Position numbers and translations under genes: made by a program | NCBI GenBank assembly: GCA_013696385.1 | Contig: JACCYR010000338.1 | Span: 1 to 9,957, forward strand | From: Acidobacteriota bacterium | Lineage (GTDB): Bacteria; Acidobacteriota; Blastocatellia; Pyrinomonadales; Pyrinomonadaceae | DNA length: 9,957 bases | Reading direction: 5' to 3' | Part shown: one piece after another, positions 4,838 through 9,957 of the stretch | How the letters are laid out: each line of letters begins with the position of its first letter | Numbering within the stretch: the first letter of the stretch is position 1 | The notes under the pieces: generated by a model | Told to the model about the DNA's origin: nothing | Seen by the model: the letters and a program-made list of their open reading frames with translations, nothing else | Database searches by the model: none

Positions 4838-7276
4838 CTATTTCACCGTTTTTGCCTCGGCTTTATTCGGCTGTTGTGGGTGGTCAACTGCTTCGTCCTC
4901 GACCTCGCCGCCTTTGCTGATGGGAATATCGGCGGGATTTGAGTAACGAATACCGCGCTTTGGCAAATCTTCTTCGACGGTAATTTTCGGCAGTGAGGTC
5001 GGCGGCGTGTAGCCCGGATAATCTACCCGTGAATGATAAATTGCCACCAAAGATTTAATCATTGATTCTCGAATCTGTGTCATTTCGCGCAAGGTCAAAT
5101 CACATTCGTCCAACTGGTCGTCCGCCAGAATCGCGTCAATAATTTTTGTTACGATAAAGCGAATGTTTTCCGGTGTTGGCTCGCTCAAAGAACGCGCTGC
5201 CGCTTCGCAACTGTCGGCAATCATCATAATCGCCGCTTCCTTAAACTGCGGTTTCGGACCCGGATAACGAAAATCGTTTTCGGAAATTTCTTCGTCGCTG
5301 CGGGCTTCGGCTTGCGCTTTTTTGAGAAAATAATGAAGCGTGCGCGTGCCGTGATGCTGCGGAATAAAATCAACGATTCTCGCGGGCAAGCCCATTTCTT
5401 TTGCTAATTTTGTGCCGTAAGTAACGTGGCTGATGATGATTTTCGCGCTTTGCGTGGGTTTTAGACGGTCGTGCGGATTTTTGCCGAGTTGGTTTTCGAC
5501 AAAATGTTCGGGCGCGGCGGTTTTGCCGATGTCGTGATAAAGTGCGCCGATGCGGGCGAGCAAACCGTTTGCGCCGACGATGCGGCAGGCTTCTTCGGCA
5601 AGTTGCCCGACGGCGTGAGAATGCTGATTTGTGCCGGGCGCACGGAGCGCAAGTTGTCCGAGCGCGGGCAAATCAGCGTTTGAAAGTTCAAGCAGTTTTA
5701 CATCTGTTAAAATGCCGAAAAATGTTTCACACAGCGGCAAAAATACTGCTGTAACTGCTGCTGTTACAAGACCGCTTGCCAATCCGCAACCAACCGCCAG
5801 CATTATTGTATTTAAGATAAACGGCTGTTGGGCATATCCAATCAAAGCAACCGCCGTTGCCGCGCTTGCCAAACCAACCAAAATTCCCGCAATCGTTACC
5901 GATTGCCGCGAGCGATAACGTCCGATTCCATAAACCGCCACTGCCGAAACAATTACCGTATAAATGGCAAATTCCAAACCTTTCGGCGCAAGCAAACCTG
6001 CCAGAAGCGCAAGGAAAAGTCCGGTAAAAAGTGCCGTCCGCCGGTCGGCAAGAAGTGTCATCAAAAGACTGCCGAAGGCAAACGGAATGGCAAAAGCCCA
6101 CAGCGTCGGGTCATTGAGTGGTGCTTTGACATTTTGCGCGGCGGTAAATTCGGCAAGGCGGAAAAATACCGCCATCAAAGCCGTCTGCGCCAATACGATA
6201 AAACCGAAAAGCGCGAAGGTTTTTTCTTCCGATAAAACGATGCGCGAAACCATTCCGCGATGTTGAATAAATTTCCACGCCACCCAAAAGAGCGTTGAAA
6301 TCAAAGCCAGTAAGCCAAAGAAACGATTTATTTGCCGGCTCGAATTACTATAATTACGAATGGCGGCGATTTGCGACATCGTTTTATCGGTTATCATATC
6401 GCCTTCGCCGACAATTTTTTGCGAGCGTTTAAGCGAAACCGTAACCGGCTCAACGCTTTTTGCAACCGCCTCTCTCGCATTATTGGTCGCCACGCTGTCA
6501 TACACAACGCTTGGCTGAACAAGCGGAGCAAGCGCGGAATTAAAAGCCTCGACCTCGCTTTCGGATAAACTGCGAATTTGCTTTAATCCAGCTTTCAAAT
6601 TATTTCGTGCGATGGAAAGAGCCATCATACTGCTTTCGGGAAATTTTACAACCGATTGTTGGTTCGGCTTCAGGCGGTCATTGAGCGTGATTTCATCTCG
6701 AAAATACTGTCGGTCTTGGTCGCCGTAAATCATGCCTTCGGCGTTTTCGCGCAAAACTCTGGTTATCGCGTCAAGTTCATTAGTGCTGAAACGGCGGGCG
6801 GCAAACACACGCCCAATTTCCTCGCCGCCCGCGCCCGTCCACTGCACATCGGATTTTGTGTTAGCGTTTGCTTTGACATTCGCGTTGGCATTTTCGGTTT
6901 TCCGCGCCAGATTTTCCCAAGCCGAGCGAAAACTCTGGACGGCTTCGTTAGCGCGGTTTGATTCAAAAGTGAAAATCGGCAGCACGCTCTCAAGCGCGTC
7001 TTGTCTGATTTTTTCGGTTGCTTCGGCGTCAGTTACGGTAATATCGGCGGGCGAAATAATGCTTTCGCGGGCAACATCGCCTTCTTTATATTGCTCGGCG
7101 GTTGAACGCCAAAACGGATTGCTGATTAAAAACGTGGTCAAAAGACAGAGAAGCGCAAAACCAAGCCAGAATTTTTGACCTTCGGACAGTTTTTCAAACG
7201 GACGCGAAACGTAGTTTGTTACTGTTTTGCGCAACTTTGTAAATGGCGTTGTTAAATCCTGTATGCGCTTACTCAT
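4838..7276 (-). CDS. pgpH: PgpH/YqfF-like 7TM-HD membrane phosphodiesterase, probably c-di-AMP (812 aa)
   Basis: The order of parts matches the PgpH family. There is an N-terminal membrane segment (36-53), then an external 7TMR-HDED region (about 55-315). A multi-pass membrane block follows (about 317-520), then a cytosolic HD domain. Metal and catalytic residues are visible: HSHAV (552-556), the HDIG motif at 581-584, HH at 641-642 and Asp688 in ADSCEAA. Family members hydrolyse cyclic-di-AMP to pApA; that activity is inferred here. A charged tail (about 765-812) follows. The external domain carries a low-complexity Asn-Ala run at 128-139. I chose the ATG at 7276. The frame is open to a TTG at 7348, but that extension only translates an AT-rich heptamer array, giving an unnatural Lys/Ile-rich leader. 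No Shine-Dalgarno is visible at either. It lies 86 bp after hflX on the same strand and may be co-transcribed with it. Confidence 0.9.
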   Translation of the reverse strand: MSKRIQDLTTPFTKLRKTVTNYVSRPFEKLSEGQKFWLGFALLCLLTTFLISNPFWRSTAEQYKEGDVARESIISPADITVTDAEATEKIRQDALESVLPIFTFESNRANEAVQSFRSAWENLARKTENANANVKANANTKSDVQWTGAGGEEIGRVFAARRFSTNELDAITRVLRENAEGMIYGDQDRQYFRDEITLNDRLKPNQQSVVKFPESSMMALSIARNNLKAGLKQIRSLSESEVEAFNSALAPLVQPSVVYDSVATNNAREAVAKSVEPVTVSLKRSQKIVGEGDMITDKTMSQIAAIRNYSNSSRQINRFFGLLALISTLFWVAWKFIQHRGMVSRIVLSEEKTFALFGFIVLAQTALMAVFFRLAEFTAAQNVKAPLNDPTLWAFAIPFAFGSLLMTLLADRRTALFTGLFLALLAGLLAPKGLEFAIYTVIVSAVAVYGIGRYRSRQSVTIAGILVGLASAATAVALIGYAQQPFILNTIMLAVGCGLASGLVTAAVTAVFLPLCETFFGILTDVKLLELSNADLPALGQLALRAPGTNQHSHAVGQLAEEACRIVGANGLLARIGALYHDIGKTAAPEHFVENQLGKNPHDRLKPTQSAKIIISHVTYGTKLAKEMGLPARIVDFIPQHHGTRTLHYFLKKAQAEARSDEEISENDFRYPGPKPQFKEAAIMMIADSCEAAARSLSEPTPENIRFIVTKIIDAILADDQLDECDLTLREMTQIRESMIKSLVAIYHSRVDYPGYTPPTSLPKITVEEDLPKRGIRYSNPADIPISKGGEVEDEAVDHPQQPNKAEAKTVK

Positions 7277-7311
7277 TTTGATTTTAGATTTTAGATTTGT
7301 GATTTTGGATT
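7277..7311 (-). repeat. Period-7 repeat array ending at the pgpH start codon
   Basis: Read on the minus strand, five consecutive 7-nt units follow AATCNNA: AATCCAA, AATCACA, AATCTAA, AATCTAA and AATCAAA. The last unit ends directly at the ATG. This occupies the position where a ribosome-binding site would be expected, and no purine-rich Shine-Dalgarno is present. Confidence 0.75.
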
Positions 7312-7362
7312 GCTTTATTTTACAGCCGTAAATCTGCCATCGAAACAATTAAATATTTAGTA

Positions 7363-9063
7363 TCAAATAGCATTAACCGCAAAAACGTTCAAATCTTTAA
7401 TTAAAAACTCGCCGATTTTCTCCAGCAGCGGCGATAAACTTTTCGGGTAGATAGCTGAAACTGCCACACTTTGAAGGTCTTTGTCAAATAAAAGATTGCG
7501 TTCCAAAGCCTGTTGGGAAGCTTCGTCGAGCAAATCTGCTTTATTCAAAACAATTAGACGCGGGATGTTATTTAATTCGAGTTGATGCAGAATTTTATCA
7601 ACTGAGTCAATTTGCTGTAAGACTTGCGGATTTGCCGCATCAACCACGTGAATGAGCAAATCGCTGTCGCTGATTTCTTCCAGAGTTGCGCGAAATGCCG
7701 CAACCAGAGTTTCGGGCAAATCACGGATAAATCCAACCGTGTCGTTGATAATTATTTCCTGCTCAATCGGCAGACGCAGACGGCGCGATGTCGGGTCGAG
7801 CGTTGCAAACATCTTCTTTTCCGCATAAACGCGGCTGTCGGTCAAAGTATTGAGCAAGGTTGATTTTCCCGCGTTGGTGTAACCGACCAGCGAAATTATC
7901 GGGATATTGCGATTAAGCCGGCTTTTGCGGCGTTCCTGTCGTTGACGGCTTAAATTATCTACTTGTTTTTCAAGTTGTGAGATTTTATCACGCGCCCGCC
8001 GACGGTCGGTTTCGAGTTTCGTCTCCCCGGGTCCGCGCCCGCCGATTCCGCCAGCCAGCCGCGAAAGTGCCGAATTTTGCCCTTGCGCTAAACGGGGCAA
8101 AAGATATTTTAATTGCGCGAGTTCGACTTGTAATTTTCCCTCGCGTGATTGAGCGCGTTGAGCGAAAATGTCGAGAATCAGTTGCGGACGGTCAATCACT
8201 TTTAAATCAGTCGCTTCCGAGAGCGAACGCGCTTGTGCAGGTGTTAGTTCCGCATCAAAAACAATCAGATCCGCGCCGAGCCGCATCGCTCGAATCAGCA
8301 AATCTTCCAGCTTTCCGCGTCCAAGAACAGTTTTCGGGTCAATCTTACCACGCCGCTGAATAATTTTATCCAGAACAACCGTTTCTGCCGAGAGCGCAAG
8401 TTCTTCGAGTTCTGCCATAGATTCTTCCGCGTCCGACAAATAACCTGTCGTTGCGCCGACTAAAATTACGCGGTCGCGGTTTGTCTGCCGGTTTCGCGCC
8501 GTCAAGCGGTTTCGCGCCATCTCGTTTTCAAGCGAATTTATCAGCGCGATAAAATTCGTGTCGAGTTGCGACGGAATGTTCGGCTCTAAAAACTCATAAG
8601 GCAAAGTTTCAGATTCAGTTTCGAGCTTTTCGGCAGTTGTCGGCAAAAGATGCGCCGAATAAACCGAGTTGGGCAAACCCGTTTTTTCGTCAACCTGAAT
8701 CGCCGACATCAAATCCAACCGAAGAAGCGCGAGGTCAGTCAAATCGTCCTGCGTCAATTTTTCGTTTAATAAATGCGTGTGAACACACCGAAGCCCGCGA
8801 AAACGGTCAACTGCCACGCGAGCGCGTCCAAAATCCGGCATTTCGATCCGTTTTGCCGTGCCGACCATGACATATTCAACTTGTCCTTTGCGATTGATGA
8901 GAACGCCGATTTGTCTGCCCGTTTCATAAGAGATTTCAGATAATTGCCGCGCCAGTTCGGGCGAAATAATCTGTTCAGGAGTAATACGCCGCGTCGAAAG
9001 ACGCTCAATACGTTTTAACTGATTATGTTTTAAGCCCTGCGTAAAGCCGTAAATATTACTGAT
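7363..9063 (-). CDS. hflX: GTPase HflX, long form, apparent ATC start (566 aa)
   Basis: HflX is a ribosome-associated GTPase that splits stalled or stress-inactivated 70S ribosomes. In this 566-residue numbering the HflX signature GGIGGRGPGETKLETDRR is at 338-355. The G1 motif GYTNAGKS is at 394-401, G3 DTVGF at 441-445, G4 NKAD at 507-510 and G5-like SAI at 536-538. A long-form N-terminal region precedes them. The first ATG (8868) would start in the middle of a conserved segment. The frame stays open 65 codons further, reading NIYGFTQGLKHNQLKRIERL and then TPEQIISPELARQL, which is typical HflX N-terminus. It is closed by a TAG at 9079-9081. No ATG, GTG or TTG occurs in that stretch. The ATC at 9061-9063 lies 11 nt after a perfect AGGAGG (9075-9080) and would give (M)SNIYGFTQG. 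The alternative is the ATG at 8868, giving 501 aa. Confidence 0.9.
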   Translation of the reverse strand: MSNIYGFTQGLKHNQLKRIERLSTRRITPEQIISPELARQLSEISYETGRQIGVLINRKGQVEYVMVGTAKRIEMPDFGRARVAVDRFRGLRCVHTHLLNEKLTQDDLTDLALLRLDLMSAIQVDEKTGLPNSVYSAHLLPTTAEKLETESETLPYEFLEPNIPSQLDTNFIALINSLENEMARNRLTARNRQTNRDRVILVGATTGYLSDAEESMAELEELALSAETVVLDKIIQRRGKIDPKTVLGRGKLEDLLIRAMRLGADLIVFDAELTPAQARSLSEATDLKVIDRPQLILDIFAQRAQSREGKLQVELAQLKYLLPRLAQGQNSALSRLAGGIGGRGPGETKLETDRRRARDKISQLEKQVDNLSRQRQERRKSRLNRNIPIISLVGYTNAGKSTLLNTLTDSRVYAEKKMFATLDPTSRRLRLPIEQEIIINDTVGFIRDLPETLVAAFRATLEEISDSDLLIHVVDAANPQVLQQIDSVDKILHQLELNNIPRLIVLNKADLLDEASQQALERNLLFDKDLQSVAVSAIYPKSLSPLLEKIGEFLIKDLNVFAVNAI

Positions 9064-9074
9064 AAAACTAAAAA

Positions 9075-9080
9075 CCTCCT
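9075..9080 (-). promoter_or_regulatory. Strong Shine-Dalgarno AGGAGG of hflX
   Basis: A perfect AGGAGG on the minus strand, the best ribosome-binding site in the window. It is about 200 bp upstream of the first hflX ATG but only 11 nt before the in-frame ATC. It overlaps the in-frame TAG that closes the reading frame upstream. It is the main reason for placing the start near 9063. Confidence 0.75.
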
Positions 9081-9095
9081 AAAGATGTAATTTGT

Positions 9096-9101
9096 ATTAT
9101 A
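9096..9101 (-). promoter_or_regulatory. -10 box candidate of hflX
   Basis: A perfect TATAAT on the minus strand. A start near 9089 would give a leader of about 25 nt that contains the AGGAGG. The -35 is weak: the only TTG-type hexamer, TTGGAA at 9121-9126, is 19 nt away and lies inside the heptamer array. An activator or a poor -35 is therefore possible. Confidence 0.5.
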
Positions 9102-9103
9102 AC

Positions 9104-9181
9104 AGATTCCAAATTCCAAATTCCAAATTCAGTATTTCACAATACAGTTTGTAATGTAGAGTTCAATTCAATTTGGAATCT
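9104..9181. promoter_or_regulatory. Mirror-image 12-bp motifs in the divergent hflX/lexA-like promoter region
   Basis: AGATTCCAAATT (9104-9115) and AATTTGGAATCT (9170-9181) are perfect reverse complements 54 nt apart. Each copy, read in the direction of its gene, ends at that gene's -10 region: 2 nt before TATAAT for hflX, and touching TAGAAT (9181-9186) for the lexA-like gene. Between them, TACA-GTT-TGTA (9143-9153) is a small palindrome of operator type. Operator function is inferred. Confidence 0.4.
9106..9130. repeat. Heptamer tandem repeat (ATTCCAA), 3.6 copies
   Basis: Three perfect ATTCCAA units (9106-9112, 9113-9119, 9120-9126) plus ATTC. The array lies in the divergent hflX/lexA-like spacer, directly upstream of the hflX -10. 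Its unit resembles the AATCNNA units in front of pgpH. Confidence 0.85.
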
Positions 9182-9186
9182 AGAAT
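9181..9186 (+). promoter_or_regulatory. -10 box candidate of the lexA-like gene
   Basis: TAGAAT matches the -10 consensus at five of six positions and lies 21 bp before the ATG, which would give a leader of about 15 nt. No acceptable -35 is found 16-18 nt upstream, so the call is weak. Confidence 0.3.
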
Positions 9187-9207
9187 TTATTTCCATACAA
9201 TCAAACA

Positions 9208-9828
9208 ATGCAGCCGCGCACGAGAAGACAAAAGGAAGTTTTGGAATTTATCACGCACTTTTTGGAAAAGCACGGATACGAGCCTTCGTATCAGCAGATT
9301 GCGTGGCAATTGGGCGTTTCTTCAAAAAGCGGAATTGCCAAACACATCGAAGCACTCGAAACTCAAGGTTTAATCACTCGAAAACGCGAAAACGGCAGTT
9401 TCAAATTAGAATTGCGTTCAAAGGATTCAATTGCCGATTTTGTCTGCAAAATTGAATGGCTTGCTGTGCCGCAAAAAGAATCGTTTATTGAAGATTGGGA
9501 AAACGAGCCGCTTTTTGTGCCAAAATTTTTGCTCGGTTATCAAATGCCTGAGAATTTGCGGGCTTTTCGTGTGCCGAATAACGCAATGCTTGAAGAACAT
9601 ATCTGCGAAGGCGATGTCGCATTGATTCAAGAAAAATCATTTGCGCGCGACGGCGAGATTGTTGTCGCTTTAACGCAGAATAAACGAGCAGTTTTGAAAA
9701 AGTTTTTTCGGCAGGGCGCAAATGTCGAACTTCGTCCGGCGAATCCGAATTACGATTCGATTGTGCTTTCCGCCGACAAAGTTTCTGTGCAGGGCATTCT
9801 GCGCGGTATTTTGCGTCCTTTTGATTAA
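9208..9828 (+). CDS. LexA-like regulator lacking the self-cleavage residues (206 aa)
   Basis: Residues 1-65 are a LexA-type winged helix: QKEVLEFITHFLEKHGYEPS, then IAWQLGVSS, HIEALETQGLITRK. Residues 75-206 follow the LexA/S24 core, with FVPKFLLG, EGDVALI, GEIVVAL, the conserved VELRPANPNYDSIVL and the ending GILRGILRPFD. Length is that of LexA. The protease appears dead. The catalytic Ser position (GDSM in LexA) reads NNAM, with Ala126 (codon GCA at 9583-9585). The region where the Ala-Gly cleavage site is expected reads WLAVPQKE without any Ala-Gly. The general-base Lys appears kept as Lys164. It is probably a DNA-binding repressor that is not inactivated by RecA. Cyanobacterial LexA proteins with the same losses are known and do not run a classical SOS response. 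No Shine-Dalgarno precedes the ATG, but the family alignment starts here. It is divergent from hflX. Confidence 0.85.
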   Translation: MQPRTRRQKEVLEFITHFLEKHGYEPSYQQIAWQLGVSSKSGIAKHIEALETQGLITRKRENGSFKLELRSKDSIADFVCKIEWLAVPQKESFIEDWENEPLFVPKFLLGYQMPENLRAFRVPNNAMLEEHICEGDVALIQEKSFARDGEIVVALTQNKRAVLKKFFRQGANVELRPANPNYDSIVLSADKVSVQGILRGILRPFD

Positions 9829-9880
9829 AAAGCTACTCTGTATTTTCTGTGGCTAAATTCATTTATCAAAGGTAATTATT

Positions 9881-9957
9881 GTGGCAAACAGATTAACACC
9901 AAACGCGAGTTACAGCGTAACTTTGCGCGTCAAAATTCAAAATCATCCGGGCAAACT
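9881..9957 (+). CDS. ACT-domain protein, 5' end only; possibly NAD-dependent malic enzyme
   Basis: Only 25 codons are visible before the right edge. They read (M)ANRLTPNASYSVTLRVKIQN followed by HPGKL. This is the first strand and turn of an ACT domain (a small-molecule-binding regulatory module), preceded by a short leader. The combination of an N-terminal TPNASYS leader and an ACT opening resembles the ACT-fused malic enzymes I recall from acidobacteria and actinobacteria, but other ACT proteins cannot be excluded. The start is GTG at 9881, supported by AAAGG at 9868-9872, 8 nt upstream. The 52-bp gap after the lexA-like gene holds only a weak stem (AGCTAC with GTGGCT, 9832-9855) and no clear promoter, so the two may be co-transcribed. 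Confidence 0.55.
   Translation, partial: MANRLTPNASYSVTLRVKIQNHPGK

Noticed and set aside
5461..6568. Several open frames of 70-135 codons on both strands inside the pgpH-like gene
   Set aside because: They are Arg/Cys-rich or low-complexity shadow translations of a long, well-supported coding sequence.
7277..7348. Extension of the pgpH-like protein to a TTG at 7348 (24 extra residues)
   Set aside because: The extra residues are encoded by the period-7 AT-rich array and a spacer, are absent from the family pattern, and have no ribosome-binding site. The ATG at 7276 is preferred.
8766..9008. Minus-strand frame starting with TTG at 9008, opposite phase to hflX
   Set aside because: The overlapping frame encodes the conserved HflX N-terminus, so this is an out-of-frame shadow and not a separate gene or evidence of a frameshift.
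9106..9130. CRISPR-like repeat
   Set aside because: The repeats are directly adjacent 7-mers with no spacers, and no cas genes are present; it is a simple tandem array.

Overview
The window looks like ordinary chromosome of a moderate-GC Gram-negative-type bacterium. My best guess is Acidobacteriota, class Blastocatellia. This is inferred from the gene mix: two lipoproteins (one a DUF4344 metallopeptidase), a long-form HflX, a 7TM-HD phosphodiesterase, and an ACT-domain protein that resembles the N-terminus of malic enzymes. The AT-rich spacers with short repeats fit the same picture. No 16S rRNA or other phylogenetic marker was available to confirm it.

Layout from left to right. The 5' end of sucC (minus) runs off the left edge. 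Upstream of it is a spacer with a minus-strand terminator and a REP-like double hairpin. Next is a minus-strand pair of lipoproteins: a DUF4344 putative zinc metallopeptidase and, 25 bp downstream of it, an unrecognised lipoprotein. A 46-bp imperfect inverted repeat lies in front of this pair. Then come pepA, with its own terminator and a good promoter candidate, and smpB, both minus. A divergent plus-strand unit follows: tRNA-Gln(CTG) and a hot-dog thioesterase that begins 7 nt after the tRNA CCA end. The thioesterase converges on a minus-strand pair, hflX then a PgpH-like c-di-AMP phosphodiesterase. Divergent from hflX is a LexA-like regulator (plus), followed by the start of the ACT-domain gene, cut by the right edge.

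Most genes are housekeeping: TCA cycle, peptide turnover, trans-translation, ribosome rescue and c-di-AMP turnover. I see no phage, transposase, CRISPR array or defence system.

Four things stand out. (1) hflX is open 65 codons upstream of its first ATG and is strongly family-like there, yet it has no ATG, GTG or TTG; it appears to start at ATC behind an AGGAGG. (2) The LexA-like protein has Ala in place of the catalytic Ser and no Ala-Gly cleavage site, so it is probably a non-cleavable repressor. (3) The divergent hflX/lexA-like promoters carry the same 12-bp motif in mirror symmetry, each copy next to a candidate -10. (4) Two period-7 repeat arrays lie right in front of genes, one ending exactly at the pgpH ATG.
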